In this document: one piece after another, positions 44,943 to 56,962 of the stretch
Numbering within the stretch: the first letter of the stretch is position 1
Layout of the letters: every line of letters starts with the position of its first letter
From: Tragulus kanchil
Lineage: Eukaryota; Chordata; Mammalia; Artiodactyla; Tragulidae
DNA: 64,000 bases
NCBI GenBank assembly: GCA_022376925.1
Contig: JAIOJX010000002.1
Coordinates: forward strand, 67,163,001-67,227,000
Reading direction: 5' to 3'
Position numbers and translations under genes: made by a program
Notes under the pieces: generated by a model
Told to the model about the DNA's origin: nothing
Database searches by the model: none
Seen by the model: the letters and a program-made list of their open reading frames with translations, nothing else

Positions 44943-46527
44943 TGAACTCAAAAATGGTTTGTTAGCAGAACTATTGGTGTCATGATGCTTACTCTGAAGC
45001 ATCAAGGAAAGTGACTTTGCCAGTTTAAAATTTTGAGTAACCGTTTCATACTCGTCATGTTGGGCAATATCTATGCTGCAAAGAAATGAATTTTTTTTTA
45101 AAGGAGTGCTTTCCAAGCTTTGGTGATATTACTAATTTTTTTCTTCTTTCCTGATTCTGTTCTTAAATACAAAGTGGAGTATTCATCAGTTACCACACAA
45201 TACATGAAGTAGACTCATCGGATAAAGCTCTATTCCTGGAAGACAACCTTGGCTTTGGTTTAAATTGAAAGTTTGGCTTGATGTGACTTAGAGCATAATC
45301 TTTTGTAATGGTATGAGATTTTGTTTTCTTTGTGTAGAATCTGCTCCTCTTTCTTGTTTTTGTTTGCTTTGTTTCAAATGTTATAACCTGAAATCTTATT
45401 TTGTGAGGACACTCAAATTTTACTTTATCAACTGAATTGCTTAAATGGAAGTTACTACCTTCAGTCTTGTGAAGGTGAACTACTACCAGTTATCCCTTGC
45501 TATGGAGATAGATCATAAGTACCTGGGCTCCATGACTTTTGTCTCCCTGTTTCACCCATTTAATCATGATGGTCTGTGTCCTGTCTATGCTGGGGTAATA
45601 CTTTGTATGTACTGAATGACTACCATGTGTTACCTGTCAATTTCACAATAATAATGGAGACGGGTATGATTACCTCTGTTTTACCAACAAAAAAAAGTAA
45701 GACTCAGGAAGACTTTTCTAGGGTCACACACCAAGATTTAAACCTACATCTATGTGACTTTTAAGCTCAGAGTAACTTAGAGTGAGAAAAGTAACTGTTA
45801 GAATGGAAGGAGATATATAATGGTCTTAAAGCATGGGGCTCTGCAGTTGGACTGTTTGGGCTCAAATCCTGGCTCTACCTTAACTTCAAATAAGTTACTT
45901 GAACTTTCTGAAACATAGTTTCTTTATCTGTAGAATGGACGTAATTATGTTAATTAACTTTCTGGACAATTGTGGAGACTAAATGTGGTATTGCAGGTGA
46001 CATCAGTGTTTAAGACAGTGGCTGGCATGTGGGAAGAGTTCAGTATGTGCTGGCTGCTATTGCTAGTGAACTCAAAAATGGTTTGTTAGCAGAACTATTG
46101 GTGTCATGATGCTTACTCTGAAGCATCAAGGAAAGTGACTTTGCCAGTTTAAAATTTTGAGTAACCGTTTCATACTCGTCATGTTGGGCAATATCTATGC
46201 TGCAAAGAAATGAATTTTTTTTTAAAGGAGTGCTTTCCAAGCTTTGGTGATATTACTAATTTTTTTCTTCTTTCCTGATTCTGTTCTTAAATACAAAGTG
46301 GAGTATTCATCAGTTACCACACAATACATGAAGTAGACTCATCGGATAAAGCTCTATTCCTGGAAGACAACCTTGGCTTTGGTTTGGCAATTCTAAGTGG
46401 GAGGATTAGAGTCCAAAATTGACTCCCTGGAAATGCTGACCAGACAGCAGCTAACAAATCACCCTCCAGCAGGAAGAGTTCCCGGACACTCTGGGCAGGA
46501 TCAGGGCTTTCACTTTCCATAAATCTC

Positions 46528-48810
46528 CCACTGGCCATTGTCCTTTCTGGGAACCACCATTATTGCCTTCCATTTTTTCTCTCTTCCTCCTTCCCTCCCA
46601 CCCTCTTTCCTTCCTTTCTTTTCTTCTATTAGGAAATTAAAGCAGACATCAAAACCAGATACAAAACCAACCCTTTTATATTCCCTGTGTCTTTCATATG
46701 ACATATGCTGTGTGTATATAAACTTTGAAAGGACTTCAAGGGCAGGGACTTGGTCTGGTCCTGCTCTGAATGTTACTTAAAACACCCAGAACTTCATACT
46801 CAGCCAGGGTCACCGAGTCACTGAGGAGGTTGCATTCTCCAAACAAACATTTGTTCGTGAATGTTACTCTTAGTATTCCATGGCATTGGCCATAATACCT
46901 CAGATATATTTGAAGAAAATCATATTAAAATAATAACTATATAAGTAATGAAAAATCGGTATTTTGATTTTGGTTGTAAAGATGATCTCTGGAAAAGAAA
47001 GGGAAGCCCTGGGTGCCTGGACCAGTGCTCTTCTGTCTGCTTTGCCGTATAACATCTATTAAGTACACAGTGGTATTAACCACTTCAACTATTGAGGTTG
47101 ATGCTACATGGTCCTTTCTGGATTGGGTGTTTCCTGGAGTTTTTCTATACTGGAACATTCCTCACCTTGGTGAGGTGATTCAGCCTTTCTGCATTCTCTA
47201 TTTAGCTCATTAACTGAGTTGCCTCTCTGCCAGTGATTTCCAAACATTAGTCTGTGACAAAATGTCACCAGTATGAAGTAAAATAAGAAAAATAAGGATA
47301 GTTTAGGGACTTTTTCATAGGGCTAAATTTATTTAATTGAAAGAAAGGCAGTTTACTCTGAGATTATGTAATTCCTATATTTTTGCAACAAAAAAGTCTT
47401 TACTTTCATGAAAAGATTTGCAAAAGATGAAAATGAAGGAGCCATGACTTTATACATTGGGAAATGTGAAATGGAGAGCTGTTCTAAGCCACATATGGTA
47501 TGTGCATGTGTATATGTGTGAGTGTTATGGACAGGCACCACCTCAAGGGGCCATGTGAATGGACAGACTTTTAAAAGGAGGCTTCAAATTGGGGACTCCA
47601 TGTGACATGTTAGCACCAGTCAGGTGGTCACTAAAGCAGAGGAATTCCTGAAACAGAAGAGACAAAGAGTCCACTGGCCATTGTCCTTTCTGGGAACCAC
47701 CATTATTGCCTTCCATTTTTTCTCTCTTCCTCCTTCCCTCCCACCCTCTTTCCTTCCTTTCTTTTCTTCTATTAGGAAATTAAAGCAGACATCAAAACCA
47801 GATACAAAACCAACCCTTTTATATTCCCTGTGTCTTTCATATGACATATGCTGTGTGTATATAAACTTTGAAAGGACTTCAAGGGCAGGGACTTGGTCTG
47901 GTCCTGCTCTGAATGTTACTTAAAACACCCAGAACTTCATACTCAGCCAGGGTCACCGAGTCACTGAGGAGGTTGCATTCTCCAAACAAACATTTGTTCG
48001 TGAATGTTACTCTTAGTATTCCATGGCATTGGCCATAATACCTCAGATATATTTGAAGAAAATCATATTAAAATAATAACTATATAAGTAATGAAAAATC
48101 GGTATTTTGATTTTGGTTGTAAAGATGATCTCTGGAAAGAAAGGGAAGCCCTGGGTGCCTGGACCAGTGCTCTTCTGTCTGCTTTGCCGTATAACATCTA
48201 TTAAGTACACAGTGGTATTAACCACTTCAACTATTGAGGTTGATGCTACATGGTCCTTTCTGGATTGGGTGTTTCCTGGAGTTTTTCTATACTGGAACAT
48301 TCCTCACCTTGGTGAGGTGATTCAGCCTTTCTGCATTCTCTATTTAGCTCATTAACTGAGTTGCCTCTCTGCCAGTGATTTCCAAACATTAGTCTGTGAC
48401 AAAATGTCACCAGTATGAAGTAAAATAAGAAAAATAAGGATAGTTTAGGGACTTTTTCATAGGGCTAAATTTATTTAATTGAAAGAAAGGCAGTTTACTC
48501 TGAGATTATGTAATTCCTATATTTTTGCAACAAAAAAGTCTTTACTTTCATGAAAAGATTTGCAAAAGATGAAAATGAAGGAGCCATGACTTTATACATT
48601 GGGAAATGTGAAATGGAGAGCTGTTCTAAGCCACATATGGTATGTGCATGTGTATATGTGTGAGTGTTATGGACAGGCACCACCTCAAGGGGCCATGTGA
48701 ATGGACAGACTTTTAAAAGGAGGCTTCAAATTGGGGACTCCATGTGACATGTTAGCACCAGTCAGGTGGTCACTAAAGCAGAGGAATTCCTGAAACAGAA
48801 GAGACAAAGA
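46528..48810. repeat. Tandem duplication 12: 2 copies, period about 1142 bp
   Basis: Copy A is 46528-47670 and copy B 47671-48810. One visible difference is a base of an A-run near 46995 against 48137. The content is unassigned DNA with a pyrimidine-rich tract (46571-46628 and 47714-47771). Paired frames inside are duplicated chance frames. Confidence 0.95.
46571..46628. repeat. Polypyrimidine (CTTC/CCTT) tract
   Basis: Almost pure C/T for about 58 bases ('ctctcttcctccttccctcc', 'caccctctttccttcctttc'). Repeated at 47714-47771 by duplication 12. Could adopt triplex-type structure, but it is short. Confidence 0.8.
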
Positions 48811-49520
48811 TTCCATCTTTACAGACAAATCTTTAATATTTTCATTGCTCTTTAGGGATGTATTTTCTTCCTCTCAGATGTACTTGGTGTCCTCTTTAGC
48901 CTGATTTCACCTGAATAAAGTTGTTTCATAGGGTAGCCTTTGATGAATAGTCAACAACTTAAAATAGGAAATAAATTAAAAGAAAAAAAATACTGTGGTG
49001 CTGTTCCTAATAATAATTGTACTTTAAATAAATACTATGTCTCAAGTTTTTAGAAAATAGATTACACAGCAAGAGTTGATTGATGATGCTTTATTGGGAA
49101 GTGCAATCTCAGGATATCAAAAAAGAGAGAGAAAAAAAGAAGTGCTTTCATGTACATAGTGCATTTAATCCTCTCAACACAAATAAAACAAGGTAATGAT
49201 CTAATTAAAATTTGGCTTTTAAATGCTATTTTTGGCTGTCCTTAGTAATTCCATGGTCAATCATTGAGTGAAGTCTTTAGGAACGTGAGTGGCCCAGGTC
49301 CGTGGGTCTACATAGCTGAGGAGTAAGAGAACTGGATTCAAAATCAGGTTTAGCTCCTGTGCTAATGGGATTTCACTATTCCTGACGATTAGCGAAGCTT
49401 TTAGAAAAATATCTGGGACCAAGATTATTACCGCAGTTTTAGAGAAAAAGGACATAAATGCATTGGAGAGCTTAGAAACCTGTCTAAAAACAAGTTAGCA
49501 AGTTGAATCCAACAGTGTGT
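48811..49520. other. Unassigned DNA; possible MIR scrap at about 49145-49200
   Basis: 'catgtacatagtgcatttaa' with 'tcctctcaacacaaataaaa' suggests reverse MIR. Nothing else recognised. Confidence 0.35.
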
Positions 49521-49522
49521 AA

Positions 49523-49673
49523 AAAGAATTTTATAGGAACTCCATGGTGGTCCAGTGGTTAGAATTTGACACATTCATTGCTGGTGTCTGGGGTCTAATC
49601 CCTGGTCAGGGAGCTGAGACGCCACATGCTACGCAGCACAGTGAAAAAAAAAAAAAAAAAGGATTTTATACCT
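49523..49673 (+). mobile_element. Short tRNA-derived SINE with A-tail, imperfect TSD
   Basis: Head 'aactccatggtggtccagtg', B box 'ggtctaatccctgg', then 'cagggagctgagacgccaca' and an A-run. Flanks 'aaagaattttata' (49523-49535) and 'aaaggattttata' (49658-49670) form an imperfect direct repeat. It lacks the long body of the CHR-2-like family. Confidence 0.75.
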
Positions 49674-51215
49674 TTTTCCAAAGGGGATTTATTCCATGCA
49701 TTCAAGGAAAGTTCAACATTTGAAAATCAAATGATTTTAACAGATGTAAAAAAAAAAAAATCAAAAAAATCCAAAGTTTATTTACAGAGAAAAAAGAAAA
49801 CAAAAAACTCAGCAAAGTAGGAGTAGAGAAGAACTTCCTCAACTTGATAAGAACATCTGCAAAAGCCTATAGTAAACTTCATACTCAGAAAGAAAGTTGA
49901 AGATTTCTTACTAAGATTAGGGATAAGGAAAGGATTTCCCCTTTTATGACTTCCTTTTAACATTGTACTAAAAGTCTTAACTAATACGTTAAGATGAGCA
50001 TATTTGCATGTTGGAGGAATGGAGACACAGATGTAGATTATGGACATGTGGACACAGTGGGGGAAGGAGAGAGTAGGATGAATTGATAAAGCTGCATTAA
50101 GATTAAAAAAGGAAATAAAGGTATACAAATTGGGAAGGAGGAAATAAAATGTCTTTATTTGCAGATGACTTGATTATTCATGTAGAAAATCCAAAAGAAT
50201 TGACCATAAATTTCCTGGAGTTAATGAGAAATTTTATAGCAAGTTTTCAGGACACAAAGTTAATCTAAAAAAATCAGTTGCTTTCCTATATCCCTTCAAA
50301 GAACAAGTGGAGTTTGAAATTAAAAACAATACCATTTATATTGACAGCCCAATGAATATTTAGGTATACATCTAACAAAACATGTACAAGATTTTTAGAG
50401 GAAAAATACAAAACTGATTAGAAAAATCAGCTAAATAAATAAATGAACATTTAGTCTATGTTCATGGATAGAAAGCCTCAGTATCATCAAGGTATCTGTT
50501 CTTCCTAATTTGATCAATGCAAATCCAGTGAGAAATTCAGAAAGTTATTTTGTGGACTGTAGAATTTATATCAATGGGTAAAAGACCCAGATTAGCCAAC
50601 ACAATATTGATGAAGGAAAACAAAGTTGGATGAATGACACTACCCAAATTCAAGACTTGCTATCAATCTACATGAACCAAAATAGCATGGTATTGGTGGA
50701 AGAATAGATGAATCAATGGAACAGAACAGAGACCCTAGAATTAGGCCCGCACATATATAGGTGATTGATCTTCGACAAAGGAGCAAAGACAGTATAATAC
50801 AGTGTAGCACAGACCGTATTTTCAACAAGTTATTCTAAAACAGGGGCATCCCTGGTGGCTCACATGGTAAAGAATCCACCTGCAATGTAGACTGGATTCC
50901 TGGGTCTGGAAGATCCCCTGGAGAAGAGAATGGCTACCCACTCCAGTATTCTTGCCTGGAGAATTCCATGGACAAGTTCATGGGATAGCAATACAACTGA
51001 GCAACTGACATGCTAAAATGGGCATTTAAATGCAAAAACAATGAATGTAGACATAGAGTTTATACTTTTCACAAAAATTAACTCAAAATGGATGATAGAC
51101 TTAAATGTAAAGTGAAAAAATACAGAACTCCCAGAAGATAACAGAGGAGAAAATATAGATCTTGAGTTTACCCATGACTTTTTAGATACAACAAAGACAT
51201 GATCCATGACAGAAC
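49674..51215 (+). pseudogene. L1 LINE ORF2 fragment with nested Bov-tA
   Basis: Follows L1 ORF2 reverse-transcriptase to C-terminal order: 'gtctttatttgcagatgact' (the RT 'FADD'-type region), 'ttaatctaaaaaaatcagtt', 'tggtattggtggaagaatag', 'tcaatggaacagaacagaga', then after the SINE 'aaaaattaactcaaaatgga'. Many frame breaks, so inactive. The L1 3' UTR is absent; sequence passes into MIR-like and unassigned DNA. The part from 50584 is repeated by duplication 13. Confidence 0.82.
50843..51012 (+). mobile_element. Bov-tA SINE inside L1 ORF2 (copy B at 52024-52193)
   Basis: Head 'ggcatccctggtggctcaca', 'aatccacctgcaatgtagac', B-box region 'tggattcctggg', tail 'ctccagtattcttgcctgga', 'gcaatacaactgagcaactg'. 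Imperfect TSD 'ctaaaacagg'/'ctaaaatggg' at 50834-50843 and 51013-51022. Confidence 0.88.
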
Positions 51216-51344
51216 TAAATTAAGTTCTAAGTTAAGTTCAATTTCTCTGTGAATCTAAGACTGCCCTAAAATATAAAGTCTGTTTAAAAAGCTGCAACAG
51301 ACTGTGAGTGGGTGAGGATAATTTTATTAAAAGAGTAGTTGACC

Positions 51345-51512
51345 CCTGGAGAGAGCACTAGACAGGGACCATGGAGAATTGCCTCCAGACCCTGCTCTGT
51401 GACTGGTCAGCAGTACCTTGGGGAAAGAACACCTTCTCTAAGCTTTATTTTTCCATGTGAAAAAGAAGCAGGTGGAACAAGTGTTCCCTAAGAATTCTCT
51501 GCCACTCCCATT
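51345..51512 (+). repeat. MIR-type SINE (copy B at about 52526-52693)
   Basis: 'cctccagaccctgctctgtg', 'taccttggggaaagaacacc', 'ttctctaagctttatttttc', 'ccctaagaattctctgccac' follows the MIR3-like layout. Confidence 0.55.
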
Positions 51513-52948
51513 TGCTCAGTTTTGAAACAAAACAATTAAGGATACTGGGAGCTCACATAAGTGATGGGCTTCCTGAGGAGCTGAACAGGTTCTCCTGCTG
51601 CAAATTGTCACATTCTCTGCCTGACATGTCCTTTACTAAAGACTCACTTGTTTAAGTCCCTCTCCCTGCAAATATTAAAAGCAGAATAATCCCAGCACTA
51701 ACCTTGCTCCCTAATGTTGTTACCCTTAGGAACTATTATATCTTAAAGCATAAACTTTAATTAACATTGACCCAGATGCCAACACAATATTGATGAAGGA
51801 AAACAAAGTTGGATGAATGACACTACCCAAATTCAAGACTTGCTATCAATCTACATGAACCAAAATAGCATGGTATTGGTGGAAGAATAGATGAATCAAT
51901 GGAACAGAACAGAGACCCTAGAATTAGGCCCGCATATATAGGTGATTGATCTTGACAAAGGAGCAAAGACAGTATAATACAGTGTAGCACAGACCGTATT
52001 TTCAACAAGTTATTCTAAAACAGGGGCATCCCTGGTGGCTCACATGGTAAAGAATCCACCTGCAATGTAGACTGGATTCCTGGGTCTGGAAGATCCCCTG
52101 GAGAAGAGAATGGCTACCCACTCCAGTATTCTTGCCTGGAGAATTCCATGGACAAGTTCATGGGATAGCAATACAACTGAGCAACTGACATGGTAAAATG
52201 GGCATTTAAATGCAAAAACAATGAATGTAGACATAGAGTTTATACTTTTCACAAAAATTAACTCAAAATGGATGATAGACTTAAATGTAAAGTGAAAAAA
52301 TACAGAACTCCCAGAAGATAACAGAGGAGAAAATATAGATCTTGAGTTTACCCATGACTTTTTAGATACAACAAAGACATGATCCATGACAGAACTAAAT
52401 TAAGTTCTAAGTTAAGTTCAATTTCTCTGTGAATCTAAGACTGCCCTAAAATATAAAGTCTGTTTAAAAAGCTGCAACAGACTGTGAGTGGGTGAGGATA
52501 ATTTTATTAAAAGAGTAGTTGACCCCTGGAGAGAGCACTAGACAGGGACCATGGAGAATTGCCTCCAGACCCTGCTCTGTGACTGGTCAGCAGTACCTTG
52601 GGGAAAGAACACCTTCTCTAAGCTTTATTTTTCCATGTGAAAAAGAAGCAGGTGGAACAAGTGTTCCCTAAGAATTCTCTGCCACTCCCATTTGCTCAGT
52701 TTTGAAACAAAACAATTAAGGCTACTGGGGAGCTCACATAAGTGATGGGCTTCCTGAGGAGCTGAACAGGTTCTCCTGCTGCAAATTGTCACATTCTCTG
52801 CCTGACATGTCCTTTACTAAAGACTCACTTGTTTAAGTCCCTCTCCCTGCAAATATTAAAAGCAGAATAATCCCAGCACTAACCTTGCTCCCTAATGTTG
52901 TTACCCTTAGGAACTATTATATCTTAAAGCATAAACTTTAATTAACAT

Positions 52949-54449
52949 GTATTTTGTTGGGTTAGGGGAATCAGAAAAAAATCCGGTATATATTAGGTAT
53001 TCAATATATTTGTTAAGTGAACAGGTAGATGAATCAGTGATTATAAAGAAGGGTGCAGATGTAAGTAGAGCTTTGTGTATATGAACCTGTGTTAGGGTCA
53101 TAGAAGGATGAGACCTAGAATGAGGTATAAGGAGAGACACTCTAAGGATAGATTTGCCTGATTCACCCTCATGTGTGAGATTTGCCCTGGTGAACGAATC
53201 CATTCCATCCATTTTTAAAAATCAATCATTCATTTAATAAGCAACTACCAAGTGCCAAAAACTGCACTCAGCATCAGGGATTCATTGATGTGAGAACAGA
53301 GAGATAATCTCTTCTTCTCAAATTTGACTTGTTCCTTATTAACTGCCCACATAGCAGAGCAGACACCTGGCTTCGACCCACTTTCCTACCCTTGGCATCT
53401 TTATGTACTTAAACTAAATTCAAGAAAGAGTTTAAGTGTTCCTTTCATCCAGCTTCTCAAACCTTTACTACTTTGAAAACTAGCTAAAACAGAAACTGGT
53501 TATTGGTTTTCCAAATAAATAATGAATAAATGCTGCCCTCTTCTGGAATATTGACTTATAGCAGTGAAAGTTCTTAATTTGTGGGAGGTTTAGATTTAAC
53601 TTTGGTTAAATCTCACTGTGTTATCAATGGGGAGTTTGATGCGTGGGAAGGTCAGCTTCTCTGTCTGTATCTTGGAAGAGAGGAGAGATCGAACAGGGAA
53701 TGAAAAATGGGACTGAAATTCTGCTTTCAGATTCTTAGTTCATGGTCCTTCCTCTCAAGCTTGCTAGACTGGAGACATGGTTACAGATACTTTTATTGCT
53801 CTTATATGTGTGTTTGGCTATACATTTCCTCTTCATTTTCCATCATATTCAATCTAGAATTTCATCTCTTCCCTATTTCCCTTTCCATGGTGTCGTGACT
53901 GACTGATTCTCCAGAGAGAATCAAGGCAGATTAAGAGCTGTCTTAACCAGACTCTCTCTGTATATCTGTCTTCTGAACTTTTGTCTGTCTGACTGTGTGG
54001 TATCTTCTGTATATCTCTGGGCCATGGAATTTAATGTTCACTCATTTATGAATATAGTTCTATATAAACAAACCACACATTGTCTTCTCTTCCATCCAGA
54101 TAAATATTTAGCGAACATTTATTGCTTAGCCCCTACATGTTAGATGTCGTGAACACAAAAACAAGAAAGGCAAGCTCTCTGTTCTCCAGGACTTACTTTG
54201 AGGGATGACAGAAAAGTAAGTGAATGATCAGAGGAAGCAGCATGATGAAGTCTCTCGAAGAGAAAGTTCTAGAGATCAATTAAACTCAAAGATATAAATA
54301 CCTCATAAAATATATGAGACTAAACATTACAAAGAAATCATTCAGCATGATAGTATTTAATTTTCTTTCCATCTATTTCCGTGATTGATATTCACATATT
54401 TATATAACTTAAAGTAGCCCCATGGTTTGTAAAGCCATTTGCCTTCTTG
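52949..54449. other. Mostly unassigned DNA with L2/MIR-like scraps
   Basis: Weak ancient-LINE ends at about 52985-53040 ('tattcaatatatttgttaag'), 53220-53300 ('aagcaactaccaagtgccaa') and 54105-54210 ('cgaacatttattgcttagcc'). No gene recognised; the 101-codon frame at 52907-53212 (-) has no family signature. Confidence 0.4.
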
Positions 54450-54655
54450 GGCTTTCCTGGTGGCTATGCTGGTAAAGAATCTGACTGCAATGCAGGATAT
54501 CTGGGTTCAATCCCTGGGTTGGAAAGATCTGCTGGAGAAAGGCATGGCACCAGTCCAATATTCTTGCCTGGAGAATTCCATAGACACATGAGCCTGTTGG
54601 GCTTCAGTCCATGGGGGTCTCAAAGAGCTGGACACAACTGAGTGACTAACACACA
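54448..54655 (+). mobile_element. Bov-tA SINE
   Basis: Head 'gggctttcctggtggctatg', 'gactgcaatgcaggatatct', B box 'gggttcaatccc', tail 'aatattcttgcctggagaat', 'aaagagctggacacaactga', 'gtgactaacacaca'. Near full length. Confidence 0.9.
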
Positions 54656-56538
54656 ACCACACTTGCTTTATTGAAGATTTGTGTTAACTTGTGACTAGCA
54701 AGCTCTGTAGGCTGTTCAATGATGCAAAAGCCAAACTAAAACTAGGAAAACATCTAAAAGTGGGAGTAGAAATCAATGAACTTATGTTTGCAGAATGTTC
54801 TGGTTTTGTGTTAACAACGCCTTGAAGCCTATTTTATTATATTATAATGGAATGAAATTTAATTAAAAGAAATTTGATTAGTAGAGGAAAAGAGGTAGTG
54901 AATTTCTGAATGGATCTTAGGCAGGTTGTTTATCCCTCCAAGATGCAGATACAGGGCTACCTCTAGCCCATATTGTGCCTTTGTGCAGATTAGAAATGGC
55001 ACGTCCACTCAGGGTGGGTATAGCGCCCCCAGAAACTAGGCTTGGTTTTGAGAATACCTTATTTCTTTTCACAGAGAAGGTAGAGTACCTTTAATCATTT
55101 TCACATCTACTATTAATTTCACCTGTTGAATTTTTATCTTCTACCCTCCAACCACATTTTGACTTCTATGAATCACTGCATGTCACAAAACATTAACCAA
55201 TAGTATAAACTGTCAGGTAGTCAGATCTCTTTAATTCCTATTTTGTGCTAAAGTACAAAATACTGATGATTTTATAGATACAGAACAGTAGTATTACCTT
55301 AGAAAAAGTTCTCTCTTACGGAGAGGCCACGGCTGAAATTATTTGAGAAGGAGAGGAGAGCGTAGACGCTAAGATTCCATTTTCTGGGAGTGTTTTAAAT
55401 GGAAGAGTATGAGAGGGAAAATGAAAGATTTTTATTCTATATTCTTACAGACTTTTAAAATAATGTTGAGGCAATTCAGCATTTAGTAATGAGGTATCAA
55501 TTTGAAAATAGCACATTTTTCATTATTTACCCATATAATTTATATTCTTTCTAGAAATCAGAAAATAAGCATAAAAGATAATGAATGAAATGTATCTATT
55601 ATAGCATACTACAAGATAGCTATTGATAACCTTATATATATATACATATGTTCTTATAATCAGATATGTAAAATATTCCAATAGAAATCACACAAATTAT
55701 CAGTGAGTATCTTGAAAATACATCAGTGTATGGTTAGTTAGTTTGCTACCTTAGATTTGTCCTCTGATACTTAAATATATTACTTTAAAATGTTTTTACC
55801 CTGATTCTGTAGTTATCGATTCTACTGAAATGTCCTAAAGAAGATAAATATAGTTTTAAATTGGAGAGATACATAGACACACATGGGCACATATATTTTT
55901 AAAATGGAATTGGCTCTTTTAAATTGTTTTTTCTTTTTTTTCATCTGGGGACTATGTCATGATCATCTATCTATTTTTGTTGATTAATATATATTCTCAT
56001 TAAAGTTTTTCATATTGTAGTGATCTACAATATGATAATTTATTAGACCAATCTTCCATTTGGGCAGATTTGCATCATTTCGTATTTAGTTCAAGTATAA
56101 GACCATTGCCATTTCTAACTTTGTTGGCATATCTTTGTGCACTTGCCTAATTACATTTTCTTGCTCTGGTTCTAATCAAAGGGAAACTACACTTTCCCAG
56201 GTGTCTTTAATTTTACAGGAAGTCATAGAATAAACTTTTCATTTTTTATGTTTGATATCTGTAGTTTTGTAATGGAGTAGAATGTAAAACATGCATACAT
56301 TTTAAGTATAAAACTGGAACGTCAAAGAAATTTCAAGCTATCTTCAGGTCACTTTGAAACTGGGGGAGCTAGCCTGTGAGGGTAAGTCGAACAATGTGTG
56401 GAAATGGGAGGAATCACATTTACTTGTCTCATCAGTTTCTTTAATGGATACCTTTGAGAAGAATTTAGGATAGCTCTAAAAGAATTCCTAAATCAATTGG
56501 GGTTTCCATTTTTATGATTTATTATCCAAATGACAAGA
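54656..56538. other. Unassigned AT-rich DNA; possible old L1 (minus) at about 55995-56230
   Basis: The only hint of a repeat is at 55995-56230, where 'aatttattagaccaatcttc' and 'ggcatatctttgtgcacttg' recall a reverse L1M/HAL1 3' UTR. No coding evidence. Confidence 0.35.
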
Positions 56539-56742
56539 GCTTCCTTGGTGGCTCAGTGGTAAAGAATCTGCCTTCAATGCAGAAGATGTGGGTTAGGTCT
56601 TTGAGCTGGGGGGATCCCTTGGAGGAGGAGGAGGAAATGACAACCTACTCTAGTATTCTTGCCTGGAGAATCTCATGGACTGGCAAGCTATAGTCCATAA
56701 TGCTTCAAAGAGCTGGACACGACTAAAGCAGCTGAGCAAGAA
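56539..56742 (+). mobile_element. Bov-tA SINE
   Basis: Head 'gagcttccttggtggctcag', 'aatctgccttcaatgcagaa', diverged B box, tail 'ctctagtattcttgcctgga', 'gctatagtccataatgcttc', 'gagctggacacgactaaagc'. Contains a (GGA)n expansion near 56619-56633. Confidence 0.88.
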
Positions 56743-56962
56743 TATCCACCTGCCAAATATTTCCTTTATCACTATCTATTAAAAACTGTGTCAGTTTCGT
56801 GGAAGGTGGTATAATCTTTCATTGACTATAAAATTAAAAATCATATTTTAAAAGAAAAATATCCAGGGTACAACTGTCTGTAATTCCAACATTTCTTTCT
56901 TCTCATCCTACTTATATCACCATTTTGAGATGTTCATATACATAAACTCTTTAAAGCCTTAG

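Larger units (their letters stand above)
44148..46385. repeat. Tandem duplication 11: 2 copies, period 1124 bp
   Basis: Copy A is 44148-45271 and copy B 45272-46385. Apart from a 10-base patch at the end of copy A (45262-45271), I see essentially no differences. Both hold an inverted pair of MIR elements. Confidence 0.96.
50584..52948. repeat. Tandem duplication 13: 2 copies, period about 1181-1184 bp
   Basis: Copy A is 50584-51767 and copy B 51768-52948. Differences are few: 'cacatatataggtg' against 'catatataggtg', 'cttcgaca' against 'cttgaca', one base at the Bov-tA 3' edge (51014 against 52195), and 'ggatactggga' against 'ggctactgggga'. The junction lies at 'gacccagat'. Confidence 0.95.
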
